From: Blastobasis lacticolella | Lineage: Eukaryota; Arthropoda; Insecta; Lepidoptera; Blastobasidae | Direction: 5' to 3' | NCBI GenBank assembly: GCA_905147135.1 | Contig: LR990057.1 | Location: 62,001 to 126,000 of the forward strand | Length of the DNA: 64,000 bases | Part shown: piece by piece, positions 1-9,651 of the stretch | Position numbering within the stretch: position 1 is the first letter of the stretch | How the letters are laid out: each line of letters opens with the position of its first letter | Made by a program: the position numbers and the translations under genes | Notes under the pieces: model-generated | Databases searched by the model: none | What the model saw: the letters and a program-made list of their open reading frames with translations, nothing else | Told to the model about the DNA's origin: nothing

Positions 1-11
1 ATTTTAATTTT

Positions 12-480
12 GGTATCGTTTAGAGGCAAATTTTATTACAAACTCCTGGGCCAAAAACCATTAGCTGGTAACTTTTAGTTATTTTTTTATCGATTATTAA
101 AAATAACATGTCTCAACATAATTACCAGAATCAACCCCTACGACGCGACGGTGGCAACGCGGGAAGCATTTTGTTGTATTATTTATTATGATTATAAATA
201 TGGGTACCTATATAATACGTTTATAGAATCACATGAAAATTTTATCAGCCCTTTTGGTGAAATGTCCCTTGCCTATGCTATTGTCGTTTGTTGATTTTAT
301 GACTTTAGCGAGGTCAGAGCGACCTGAAACATAAACCTAGACCAGGGCAGCCGCCAAAGTCAGCCACTTCAGAAAACGTCATCAAGGTATAGTCGCTTAT
401 AAAAGAATGTCACAATATTACTAGCTGTGAGATTCAGTATGAAATATAGTTTCAAACCCATGTAGTTTCTATCATTTTTA
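12..480 (+). pseudogene. mariner-like transposase fragment, left copy
   Basis: This is a decayed 5' half of a Tc1/mariner-family element reading rightward. Around 303-440 the plus strand reads DLKHKPRPGQPP, then TSENVIKV, a stop, then KECHNI and CEIQYEI. That matches the linker between the two helix-turn-helix motifs of mariner transposases (the GRP box followed by the TxENV region). At least two in-frame stops and several substitutions make it non-functional. The whole stretch is homologous to the reverse complement of about 577-1045, so this copy and its partner meet tail to tail. The outer end may continue to the left of the window. The catalytic DDD/DDE domain is absent. Mariner assignment rests on motif spacing; the exact subfamily is unknown. 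Confidence 0.6.
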
Positions 481-489
481 CGGACCACA

Positions 490-1045
490 GAAATTATGTA
501 TCATGAATTCGCACAAGTAACTTTCAGCTCTTCTATGAGAAAGGAGGCTATTATTCGAGATACAACCTTCCTAACCATATGAAGTTCATGTAAAGTGGTG
601 GAAACTACCTGGGATCTAATCCTCATTTCATCCTGAATCTCATGCTTGTTAATGTTGTGACATTTCTCTACTAACGACTTCACCCTAATGACGTTTTCTG
701 AAGTGACGGCAGTTGGCGGTTACCTTAGTCTAGGTTCATGTTTGAGGTCGCCCTGACCACGTTTAAACTTATACAATTAATAAATGACAATATCATGTGA
801 TAGAGGCAATTCACTAAATGCGTTGATTAAATTATCAAGTGATTTTTTATACGTTATCCCTAATAATATAATCATAGTACGTCTGCCACGAAATGCTTCC
901 CATATTACCAAAATAGTATGGAATTGTATGGACAGACATGTTTTTTTTAATATTCGATAAAAATAAGTAATGGTCGACGGCTTTTGATTTTTGACCAAGG
1001 AGTTTGTAATAAAATTTGCCTTTAAACGATACAATAATTGAAAAC
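490..1045 (-). pseudogene. mariner-like transposase fragment, right copy
   Basis: This is the inverted partner of the left copy and its coding frame is better preserved. Reading leftward it gives KHEPRLR, a stop in place of the usual glycine of the GRP box, then PPTAVTSENVIRVKSLVEKC, then a segment ending LHELHMVRKVVSR and FLIEELK. The order and spacing fit the second helix-turn-helix and the post-HTH linker of mariner transposases, where the LHE-x-LHM-RKV pattern is followed by a WVPHxL-type box; here that box reads IIASFL. The catalytic domain is missing. The outer ends of the two copies share a sequence like TATCGTTTARAGGCAAATTT, consistent with a transposon terminus. It is a dead fragment and probably old. 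Confidence 0.65.
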
Positions 1046-2230
1046 GATAGCATGTATAACCAGCCGTTGTCTAAAAACCTTTGGACCAGCCAACGTATAC
1101 GTCTTTTTTCCTTACCTACAGATATTGCTTAATACTTGCCTTCATCTTAGAGTCATCTTTGATGTATTTTTGTAGGTATTTCGAGTCAGAAAAATCGCTT
1201 TAGGAATTCAATAACGTAAGTACATATAGTCTAACAGTGTGAATTTTAATGTTTACGAGGAAGGTTTGGATGTGTAAGTGGGTACGGAACACATAAACTT
1301 CAAAATTAATTTGTCGCCTCGCGAAACCGGTGCGGGTCGGTAGCCGCTCACAAAGCGTTGCCGCGGCGAGGCGGGCGCTTGACAGCAATACGGCATCGAG
1401 CACCCGCCGAAGGGGGCGCCCAGTGCGAGCGGTTGGCCATACCACTTTTCTATAGTTGTATTTATATGTAGGCTTGTGTTGTTTTATTTAAGAGCTTCAA
1501 TGACAGTTTATTCATTACGCGAGGAAATACCTATATAAAATCAGATGGAGTGACGATTGGAGGCTGCGTCCACCCGTTGGATGCGGTAGATCGACAACTG
1601 AGTGCATTGGCGCTCGTCTATGTCTAAAAATATAGGTACACCAACAGATGGGTAGCTTGAACTGGAAGTTATCGCATAAGTCGATTAGGACGTATTATTT
1701 CATCTAAAGGTATTGTACCATCATGATAATCTTGGCGTCAATTCCGGTTGTGCTCTTGCGCGTCAGGCGTGGGCCCGGCGGCGTCGCCCTTCGTTTACTT
1801 TACCGTTTCCTTTCAATGTATATCATTCTTCCATTCATCGGTGGCCCGCGGCGGCGCGGCGGGGGGCGGGGGGCGGGGGCTGCCGAGACTCGCACCGTGT
1901 AATTAATAATGTAGGCCGCGTGACCCGCCACAAGTTTTAACTTCGCGCGGCGTGTAAATTTTAATAATCTCGTGTTAGCGCCCCTTCCCCCGCACCGCCC
2001 GCGCCCCGCCGCCCCTGCCGATCCGCACCGGTGTAATATGCAGAGTGGATTGCTCGTGAGCGTCTAAAGGTTGACCCTTTCATAATTAAGCATGGGGACA
2101 ATTGTAAAAAGAAATAGCTTTATTTGTCGACATCATATTCACGTCAGGACTGCTTGAATCTTTCATGAAGAGAAGTCGTCGGGAACTACCTGTCGCTACT
2201 ACCTGTTTGAGTTATACAGTATCATGCAAA
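1046..2230. other. No gene seen; GC-rich islands
   Basis: No convincing coding region. Two compact GC-rich islands (about 1318-1445 and 1835-2030) sit in AT-rich surroundings. The second has a G-run stretch near 1858-1882 with quadruplex potential and a C-rich stretch near 1985-2015. A short piece at about 1727-1775 resembles the 3' end of the SINE family found elsewhere in the window, minus orientation. Confidence 0.4.
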
Positions 2231-2239
2231 CACTTGCTT

Positions 2240-2455
2240 CTTCTGCTTCAACATTTCGCCGTCCAGCTCTGGACATATGTCTCCCCCAGTCTCCTCCATC
2301 CCGATCGACAGGAAGTCTCTCTCATCCACATTTTCCCGGCCACCGTGGTGATGTCGTCACACACTTGCTTAGGTAGCCTGGGCATACCGGGGAGTTTTGT
2401 TAGCAGTGCCCTGTGCCAGACCCGATCAAATGCCTTGGCTATATCAGTATACAGG
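2240..2455 (-). pseudogene. LINE remnant: RT motif joined to RTE-like C-terminus
   Basis: Read on the minus strand the segment gives DIAKAFDRVWHRALLTKLPG, which is reverse transcriptase motif A (the AFD box). It runs almost at once into VCDDITTVAGKMWMRE and WRRLGETYVQSW. The second part matches the C-terminal tail of the RTE-type element at 17.1-19.4 kb (WTDDLVRIAGTSWMR, then WRSLGEAYAQQW). The YxDD catalytic core that should lie between them is missing, so this is an internally deleted LINE copy. It stops at a sequence CAGGGTGTTACG near 2455 that may be the end of an unrelated element. Confidence 0.6.
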
Positions 2456-2486
2456 GTGTTACGTAATATATGCGACTAGCTCCACT

Positions 2487-2526
2487 CATGCAGTGCAGTG
2501 CACTGCGCGGCGCACCACGCAGTGCC
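2487..2526. repeat. GC-rich palindromic GCAGTGC motif, copy 1
   Basis: A short self-complementary tract built from GCAGTGCAGTGCACTGCG followed by CGGCGCACCACGCAGTG. The same vocabulary (ACTCATGCAGTGC, TGCGCGGCGC) recurs at 5096-5121 and 5195-5222, so it is a dispersed unit and not chance base composition. Confidence 0.45.
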
Positions 2527-2710
2527 ACGTCACGGTGACAACAAAGAAGACGGTGGTGTTATTCTGGTTTTTAAGTAAGGCAACGTTCGCACGAGATATT
2601 TACGAATGATTGTGAGTTAGGCAACGTTAGCACGAGACCTTTTTCGACGCTTTTACGCGCGTTATTTTAAACGACTTGCATGATTATTGACCTTATGTCG
2701 ACCTTATGTA

Positions 2711-2812
2711 TGGAGGTCAGTTGGCAGTCGTTCCACTGTAATTGCCTGATCTGCTAAATCTTGGATCATAGTCAAAGCGGACCCCGGGTTCTCGCGTGCG
2801 AGAGCACAAACA
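2711..2812 (+). repeat. SINE-1 family, 3' portion
   Basis: This is the 3' third of the tRNA-derived SINE best seen at 40413-40734. Shared blocks are GGAGGTCAGTTGGCAGTCG, CCACTGTAATTGCCTGATC and the terminal CGCGTGCGAGAGCACA. The tRNA-like head is missing, as expected of a 5'-truncated retroposed copy. Confidence 0.65.
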
Positions 2813-2864
2813 GGACAGAACAGGAAAACAGGATCGTCTTGGTGTTAAATTTCGGTTGCCAGGA

Positions 2865-2992
2865 GCCCGCCTTCCTAATCCTCTTGGTCCACTTCGCTCA
2901 GTCTTCGGTATCCTTGGTGGTGAGTTTGTTGGCACGCATGTCGTTCTTATCGACGTCTAGCCATCGCTTCGTGGGTTGAACTCTCCTTCCCT
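2865..2992 (-). pseudogene. LINE C-terminal remnant (KRWLD motif)
   Basis: On the minus strand the sequence reads TKRWLDVDKNDMRANKLTTK followed by DTED, then a stop. This is the pattern usual near the C-terminus of many insect non-LTR polyproteins (RP..RWLD....DM.A..L...D). Only about 40 residues survive. A shorter related piece (RRPTKRWIDI) is visible on the minus strand near 13345-13380. Confidence 0.45.
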
Positions 2993-3194
2993 AGCGGGCT
3001 GGCATGGTCAGACATTTTTGTCCCCACTTAATTTGCCGATTAATTTCCTTACTATAATTATCCGCATCTTGTCTCTCACGTTCCGTTTGGAGTAATCTGA
3101 TCGATTATAATCGTATGGTGCAGGATGTTTTTCAACAAGCTCATAAAACATTATATTGAAGTCAACATCATCATAATGACGCCACGATGATTAT

Positions 3195-3482
3195 TTAATT
3201 TATATTATTGTCAATGCTACATTGACATTACAATGTGTGTGCCGTTTTTGTAACCTTGATCTGGCTCGGGTTAATATTTGATTATAACATAATGGTGACA
3301 TCCTGAAAACCTGCTGAAACGGTCCGGATACATTTCCTGGTTTACCATCAACTGGTAAGTCTATTTTTTTCACCGGTGTTCCATATAGGGTACACCCAAT
3401 ATTTACGTCGGGGTCGTCTACATTTTTGCATGTTAACCATCTGCAGTACGGCCAACATGTCTTCATCCTCGGAAGAAGACAT
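3195..3482 (-). pseudogene. PIF/Harbinger-like transposase N-terminal fragment
   Basis: From a candidate ATG at 3482 the minus strand reads MSSSEDEDMLAVLQMVN, then RRPRRKYWVYPIWN. After two frame changes it reads QEMYPDRF and FRMSPLCYNQIL, then LQKRHTH. The RRKYWVxP box followed by a (Y)PDRF..FRMS segment is characteristic of the N-terminus of HARBI1/Harbinger-type transposases. The catalytic domain is missing and the frame is broken at least twice, so it is a remnant. I see no terminal inverted repeats or three-base target duplication that would delimit the element. Confidence 0.5.
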
Positions 3483-4371
3483 AATTTTACTTTAAAATCT
3501 TTGAAAACGAATTTTTTCTTTGGATGTTTACTTCTGACAGGTGTCCATAGATTCACCATCTGTAGACCGTGGTAAGTCATTCCATATTTTAACTAAGAAG
3601 TATAACATCAGTAATATCTAAAGAAATTGAACCATTCAACTTCCGCGAATACTATACTATAACTGATACTTTTTACCCGACTACGATGAAGCTAAGGGAG
3701 GGTAATAAAGTTAACAATCTATGTATGTAAAGTTGATAAACGTGGAAGAATCGACAGAGATTTGTCAGTACCATAGCAAGTGGAACAATGTCGTCTCTGT
3801 CGTATGTCGTCAATGTCGTACTCTTGCGGGAGAAAGGGGTTTGTGTGTATGTATATTGATATGAATGTTTGTATGGATGTTTATTCTAGCTCAAAAACTA
3901 CTTGGCCGATTTTCGTTAAAAGCGTATTGATTGTCCGATGGTTACAGGCTCTATGATAATACATTCAATTAAATTATCTTGAGGATATAAGAACATAAAA
4001 ACTTCAAAATTTTTAAATTCAGAAGATTGATTCGGTCATGTTAGGAATTTTTATTCACATTGATTGATTCTGTTGTAGGATAAACCGCACTGCTTAAATT
4101 TGTCCTCAACTGGTTGAAGACATGATTTTGGGACAATATTACAACAAAATGTTTTAAAACGTAGTTATTTCTTTCTGACTGACTGAGACTGAGAGAACTG
4201 AGTGTATACCATGGTGGCTCATTCAAAACTATAACTACAAAGTATAACATCAGTAGTAAGTATAAAGAGAGTGTATATACTTAACTTAAATTACTCGGAA
4301 ACCATTGCTCTTAGAAAACTAGATCCTAAAAAGAAATGATAGTGCCTGTCGATATCTATAAGTATTTGCTG
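3483..4371. other. No gene seen; degenerate interspersed repeats
   Basis: No coding region. Near 3885-3935 the text CTCAAAAACTACTTGGCCGA resembles a very common lepidopteran interspersed repeat block (AAACTACTGGACCGATTT). The string AAGTATAACATCAGTA occurs twice, near 3598 and 4238, which may mark an old duplication or element boundaries. Confidence 0.3.
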
Positions 4372-4705
4372 TTCTGGAACAAGCGTTTTAAGGCAAATAG
4401 TTTCAGAGTTATTACAGTTTTAAGATTGACAGCTGTCATCCGGAATGTAGATCTCGACTATTATTTCTCTTCAGGAACTAGTGTCCAAGGAGCGATAGTT
4501 TCAGAGTTATTACAGTATTAAGTTTGACAGCTATCATCCGTAATGTAGATCTCGACGAGTACTATCATTTCTCTTTAGGAACTAGTATTCTAGCACCAAT
4601 AGTTTCAGAGTTATTACAGTTTTAAGTTTGACAGATGCCAATCAAAATGTAGATTTCTACGAGTACCAGCATTTCTTTTTAGAAACTAGTGTTCTAGAAC
4701 CAAAC
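4372..4705. repeat. Tandem repeat, three units of about 100 bp
   Basis: Three head-to-tail units start near 4397, 4495 and 4599. Each carries AATAGTTTCAGAGTTATTAC or a close variant, then TTTGACAG, then AATGTAGAT, then TTTCT and AACTAGT. The spacings are about 98 and 104 bases. The units are diverged, so the array is not recent. No open frame runs through all three copies. Confidence 0.7.
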
Positions 4706-4979
4706 ATGCCTTATTTATAATTCGGGATGAACTGAGAAGAGAATGACGACAGGATCACGAAAGCGAAACAACTTCGATAATGTTAAAGAATCGGAAAAAG
4801 GGGAGGGGCTTACGCATCAGCGGTCAAACTTTCTTTGACATAGTCGGTTTCCTATTTCATTCACACGCGTTGTATCTGTACTAAAAAAAGTAGACAGATA
4901 TATGTGTGTGAACTGTGTCACATAAAGAGGAAAGATTCGAACTGTTGGTAAAAAGAAACAGTCAGATGTGACGTTTCAT
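4706..4979. other. No feature seen
   Basis: AT-rich sequence with no coding region or repeat that I can name. Confidence 0.3.
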
Positions 4980-4989
4980 GTTGACATCT

Positions 4990-5225
4990 ACTGACATCGC
5001 ACCGCACGCTGCACGATGGGGCCAAATTGAAAAACGTAGACAAAATTCATACAGAACTGACATTTCGGGCTTCAATTGCGGGTGTTGCCCCATCATGCAG
5101 TGCGCCGCGCGGCGCGCTGCACAGTGGGACATTCCGCCATCTGTCAATGTACTTGCATACAAATTGCTCGGCGTGTAACAAGTTTTGCCACATCGTGCAG
5201 TGCACTGCGGCGCGCACTGCATGAG
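4990..5225. repeat. Cluster of GC-rich palindromes (GCAGTGC family)
   Basis: Two near-perfect palindromes lie close together. At 5096-5121 the sequence TGCAGTGCGCCGCGCGGC continues as GCGCTGCA, almost fully self-complementary. At 5195-5222 there is GTGCAGTGCACTGCGGCGCG followed by CACTGCAT. A third inverted pair, GCACGATGGGGC near 5009 and GCCCCATCATGC near 5087, encloses the first palindrome, as expected of a small inverted-repeat element. Several short open frames read through here only because of the base composition. Confidence 0.5.
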
Positions 5226-5271
5226 TGTGCGTTCAAGATAAATAGTATCTCAGGGTCTTTGGCGCATGGTT

Positions 5272-5735
5272 GGACATAGGTTCCTACTTGAATGGAGTAA
5301 AAGAAGGCACAGCTCTAAATCATGGAAAAAATATGAAAGCCGGCCGGCAGAAGCCTTTTGTACTTTTTCACACCTTTAAGAAACAAGCTTACACCCAAAA
5401 TACCGGCTCACGCGCGGGAGGTCACGGAGTCCGCTTTGATCATTATATAGGATTTGGTAGATCAGGTAGAGTAGAGCGACTGCCATCTGATTTCAGTTAA
5501 CAGGGGAACCTAACTTGATTGGTTCATGGTTACATATTCAGTTGCCAGAATGTGCAGGTTTCATCACGCATGATGTTTTCCCTCACTGTAAGAGCATCGC
5601 TTAGTGTTTAACTGATGTACATAACTCAGAAAAAGGTAATTTTTACTTGGCGGCACTGAGGATCGAACTCGGTACCTCTCGCTTACGAGTCGGAACGCTT
5701 AACCATTATGACACCGTCGCTCTTCCGTCCACCAT
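5272..5735 (-). repeat. SINE-1 family, nearly full copy (minus)
   Basis: A tRNA-derived SINE in minus orientation. The tRNA-like head is at about 5650-5730 (minus-strand reading: AGCGACGGTGTCATAATGG, then a CGATCCTC B-box region). The body with CAGGTTCCCC-type and CAGTCGCTC-type blocks extends down to about 5408. Weaker flanking sequence to 5272 may be a longer 3' end. Substitutions in both promoter boxes suggest an inactive copy. Confidence 0.6.
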
Positions 5736-6778
5736 TTGTAATAAGTATTCATTTTAAGATTTAAATTCGCACGCAGCATGTATTTAGCAGTATGTATTTA
5801 GGTTAGGATGCGAACGGTCTTCTCCGTCATTGAATTGAAGTTATCAATGCAAATTTATTGCATTGATATTCTTCAATTTTGAAATATTTTTTTAATTTTT
5901 ACTTTGATGGCGACGGCCGATTTTGTAGTTATCAGTCCACATTGTACGTCAAAACGGAACAAGCAGAGCGACAGCGCGCGCGGGGCGGGCGGCACTACCT
6001 GCGGGTCCTGTCAGCCGCAGCGACCCGCGGCCGCCCCGCGCCCATCGCCCCGCGCCGCCCCGCGCCGCCCCGCGCCTGATTGCGGCCGGATGGAACCTCA
6101 TATTTGGTTTTAATCAACACGGCTGTTCGCAGGCGGCAAATTATTTCGTGAACGTTTAAATTGACTTTGCCGTAACGTAATTGTCGCTGTCAGCCGGGAC
6201 GGGGCCGGGGCGCTCTGTCGTGCCGGCCTACCCTGGGAGCACTGCTCCTGTACAGTACATGATCGCAATTCGCAACACAGAGTGATCAGCCGGCAATCGA
6301 TTAAACGGCTCGTCTTAATCCCGGCTTAGCGGCGCTGGGGCCGCTCTATTGTGGAGCCTGGCACTACAGCGGGTCACGTCCGACTGGATATGTAGATGTA
6401 GATAGATAGGTAAGTATTTAGGGTAATAGTACGAGCAGTTTAGCAGGCTCTGCAGGCAAGACAAATCGACTGTAATTTTTGAGGTTCACCTCACAAGCAA
6501 ATATTCCAGTACGATTTTATATCTTGAATTTTGAGTACTACTATTTCCAATCTGTCAAATGTCTGTAGGTACCTACATAAGTTAAAAATAACTAGCGACG
6601 ATGTAAATATTTCTATTTGTTACCTAGGAAGGGACACTGATTAGAAAATCTGACAAAACCTTTTGCTGGAATGAGACGTCAACGGGGCAAACCTATCGAC
6701 GTATAGCTATTCTATGGCTCACTTGCTTACGACGACTGCTAGAAACCGGGCCTATAGCAACCGGGACCGGGGCTCAAC
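5736..6778. other. No gene seen; GC-rich island 5965-6090
   Basis: No supported coding region. The GC island (G/C above roughly 75 percent by eye) contains CGCCCCGCGCC repeats. Conceptual proteins there are low-complexity Arg/Pro/Ala and not credible. A second, milder GC-rich part is at 6180-6400. Confidence 0.35.
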
Positions 6779-6814
6779 ATGCCTTCCGAACCATGGTTGT
6801 CATGGTTTGACTTC

Positions 6815-8320
6815 CGAAAAGTGACCGGGGATGACGGGGTGAGTCTGGACATGATTAATCCAGCCAAAGAGTTTTTAGCACCTGTTCTAGCTCATATGAT
6901 TAATTATTCCCTGTCTTCTGGTGTGTTTCCTTCCTGTTGGAAGCGAGCACACGTTACTCCACTCCCCAAGAAGCCAAATCCTTCGTCCTTCGCTGAATTT
7001 CGGCCAATTTCTCTCCTTCCCATTCTGTCAAAGATTATCGAAAAGTTCGTTCAGCGTAGTCTGTGTTCGCATTTGTCGAGGTTCAACCTACTAAACCAGT
7101 ATCAGTCAGGTTTCCGTTCTGGGCACAGCACGGCCACTGCACTAGTAAAAATCACCGACGACATACGATTGCACATTGAGAATAAAGAGCTAACTATGCT
7201 CGTCCTTCTTGATTTCAGTTGTACCTTTAACACGGTCGACTTTGATATTTTGTTGGCCGTGCTGAAAACGCTGAATATGTCTGCCACTACTCTCGCCTGG
7301 TTTAAATCATACTTGGAGGATCGAGTCCAACAGCTTAAGATTGACGATAGCCGCTCCGACTGGTGTTCCTTAACAGCTGGAGTACCTCAGGGAGAAATTC
7401 TCTCGCCTATCCTTTTCTCAATATTTATAAATGGGATTGTTTCCTCCTTGAGTTCGTCATATCATCTCTATGCAGATGATCTGCAGCTCTACAGATCCGC
7501 TCCCCTCTCCGATTTAAATACTGCAGTTGACATGTTGAACAAAGATCTCAACACTATAAAGAGCTGGGCTAAAGAGTTTGGTCTGAGGGTGAATGCCTCG
7601 AAATCACAGGCTATTGTGATAGGCAGCCAGCATTTTGTTTCTAAGCTAAGGAGTGTTGCTCAACAAAAGTTGATTTTTGATGGCACTGTTATTGAATTCA
7701 GTGTCTCAGTGATGAATTTGGGGGTCATATTTGACCAAACACTGTCCTGGGCGACGCACATCGGTGAGGACAGCCGGAAGGCTTTCGCATCATTCCATTC
7801 TTTTAAAAGATTGCAGCACTTCTTACCCTTTGAGACGAAGGTTCTTCTGGTGAATTCCCTCATTCTGCCGTTGCTGGACTATGGGGATGTTGCCTATTTA
7901 GAACCCACCGAGCAACTTCTAACTCGGTTGGAACGGCTACAGAATCTTTGCATCAGGTACGTGTTCGGGCTACGTAAGTTCGACCACGTGTCCGAATATA
8001 GACGCAAATTAAATTGGCTTCCTATACGGCAACGAAGAGAGTGCCATATACTTGGGTTATTGTTTAACGCACTTTTTAATCCCGCCGCTCCTCTGTACCT
8101 CCGCGAAATGTTTAATTTCTGTCCGCCCGCTAATCCACGACTACGCCCCCGCAAGGAACTTCAGCTTGAAATTCCTGCTTACATCTCAGCTGGTTACGGA
8201 AAGTCGTTCCGAGTATTAGCTGCGCGTCTGTGGAACGCACTACCGGAAGACGTTCAGAATGCTCGCACGTTGTGTTCCTTCAAGGAACTTGTGAAAAAAC
8301 ACCTCCTCGGCTATGAATAG
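6815..8320 (+). CDS. Non-LTR retrotransposon reverse transcriptase, 5'-truncated
   Basis: This open frame of about 500 residues (to the stop at 8318-8320) encodes the RT and C-terminal region of a LINE that would copy its RNA into chromosomal nicks. In order it shows RPISLLPILSKIIEK (RT block 2), QSGFRSGHST (block 2a), LLDFSCTFNTVD (motif A), GVPQGEILSP (motif B), YHLYADDLQLY (motif C with the catalytic YADD), and a C-terminal ARLWNALPEDV block. Motif A has CTFN where KAFD is usual, a change that could impair function. There is no endonuclease or ORF1 upstream, so the copy is 5'-truncated at about 6815; an in-frame ATG at 6779 lies in unrelated sequence. YADDLQLY is typical of the CR1/L2/Daphne side of the LINE tree. 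Clade not assigned. Confidence 0.85.
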   Translation, partial: RKVTGDDGVSLDMINPAKEFLAPVLAHMINYSLSSGVFPSCWKRAHVTPLPKKPNPSSFAEFRPISLLPILSKIIEKFVQRSLCSHLSRFNLLNQYQSGFRSGHSTATALVKITDDIRLHIENKELTMLVLLDFSCTFNTVDFDILLAVLKTLNMSATTLAWFKSYLEDRVQQLKIDDSRSDWCSLTAGVPQGEILSPILFSIFINGIVSSLSSSYHLYADDLQLYRSAPLSDLNTAVDMLNKDLNTIKSWAKEFGLRVNASKSQAIVIGSQHFVSKLRSVAQQKLIFDGTVIEFSVSVMNLGVIFDQTLSWATHIGEDSRKAFASFHSFKRLQHFLPFETKVLLVNSLILPLLDYGDVAYLEPTEQLLTRLERLQNLCIRYVFGLRKFDHVSEYRRKLNWLPIRQRRECHILGLLFNALFNPAAPLYLREMFNFCPPANPRLRPRKELQLEIPAYISAGYGKSFRVLAARLWNALPEDVQNARTLCSFKELVKKHLLGYE

Positions 8321-8340
8321 AGCATTATTTGTTATATAAT

Positions 8341-8545
8341 AAACTAGTGGACCCGGCGCGACTTCGTTCACGTACACCTACCCACCCTCTACCCATTTTT
8401 CTTGCTTATAAACCTTCCTCTTGAATCACTCTATCTATTAAAAAAAACCGCATCAAAATCCGTTGCGTACTTTCAAAGATTTAAGCATACAAAGGGACAT
8501 AGGGACAGAGAAAGCGACTTTGTTTTATACTATGTAGTGATATAT
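8341..8545. repeat. Interspersed lepidopteran repeat (LINE/SINE 3'-end type)
   Basis: It begins ACTAGTGGACCCGGCGCGAC, contains CGCATCAAAATCCGTTGCGT, and ends TTTTATACTATGTAGTGA. I recognise this arrangement as a very common lepidopteran interspersed repeat, probably the 3' end of an RTE-like LINE or a SINE using it. Decayed relatives are at about 15620-15830, 34262-34420 and 41147-41215. Confidence 0.55.
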
Positions 8546-9216
8546 ATTGATAGTATTTATTATTGTATAGTGTAGGCATAGTTATTTATACAGGGTGTTT
8601 CATAATACATGTATAAAGCCGTGAACTGGGTGGAGTGCTAAACGTATTAAAACGATAGGTACAATTATTTTTTTCGTGCGTGGAATAGTTACCGAGAAAA
8701 TGACTATCGAACTTTTTCTTTTTCAATGTCGATAATCACATTTTGAAAACGAAAGACCGCATCTCTAGAAATCAGTTGTAATAGATCACTCAAGTTCATA
8801 ATCAGGTCAATCAACTGAATATTACAATTTTACCAGTTACAGATAGGATATAGGTTTTGTGCCTTTAAGTTTTTTCTACCTACCGTTTCATATGAGTTTT
8901 AAAATTCAATCTAAAAATCACTACGATCAATACCTCAAGTGGCTGGTTAATAAAATTATTATTACAAGCAGCTCGTGAGCAGTCCGGCACAAAAACAAGA
9001 CATTTCGATGTTTGTTTCTACTTTAATTTATTTGTTTTTTGTTGCCTTCAACACAATGTTGCACCTAGGTACATAGTCTTCAAACTAATTGCGAAAACAC
9101 AATAAACATTAATAGGCAAAAAAGTTACAGCTTGATTTCGCGTCTGCGCCATATCTTCTATTGTACTAGGCAGTCATGACTGAAGCAGGTGGACTATGTA
9201 CGGGATACTGATATCA

Positions 9217-9651
9217 CAGGGTGTCCATAAAGTACATTCACTAGATTTTAATATTTTTGGAAAGTGCAGCGAAACTACACGATATTGTTGTTATACTTTT
9301 TTGTCTATTTTTTCACTCAGTCTACATCCTGTTGAATGCATGTGGTGAGTCTTGGCACAAGTTTATGCATTTCTCGTTGAACTTTTCCGCCAGCTCCGAA
9401 ATAAGGAAAGATGTCATTTTAGTACCTATCTAATAGTAATTATTAAATTCTACTCATGTTTGAATTCAAGAAGGTGAATATTAAATTTGAATAGCTGAAA
9501 AAATACCTAGCAACACTATTTACGTACTAGGATTTAAGCATTTTGGTTGCAGGCAACAAACATGCAGAACAGCAGATGCGTTGTCACTGTGAGGACTAAG
9601 ATGAAATGCGTCATGCCTGTATTTGCACTGGCTTATTTTATGGACACCCCA
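9217..9651. mobile_element. Nested small TIR element (MITE-like)
   Basis: The left end reads CAGGGTGTCCATAAAGTA. The right end, reverse-complemented from 9651, reads GGGGTGTCCATAAAATA, about 15 of 17 aligned bases equal. The element is about 435 bp with no coding capacity. The terminal CAGGGTG is shared with the larger surrounding element. A clear target duplication is not visible. Confidence 0.45.

Noticed and set aside
2452..2485. CAGGGTGTTACG preceded by TA, as a left end of a TIR element
   Set aside because: No inverted partner could be found in the window, so an element cannot be delimited.
5879..6113. Overlapping frames rich in Arg, Pro and Ala
   Set aside because: Produced by a CGCCCCGCGCC-type island in several frames at once.
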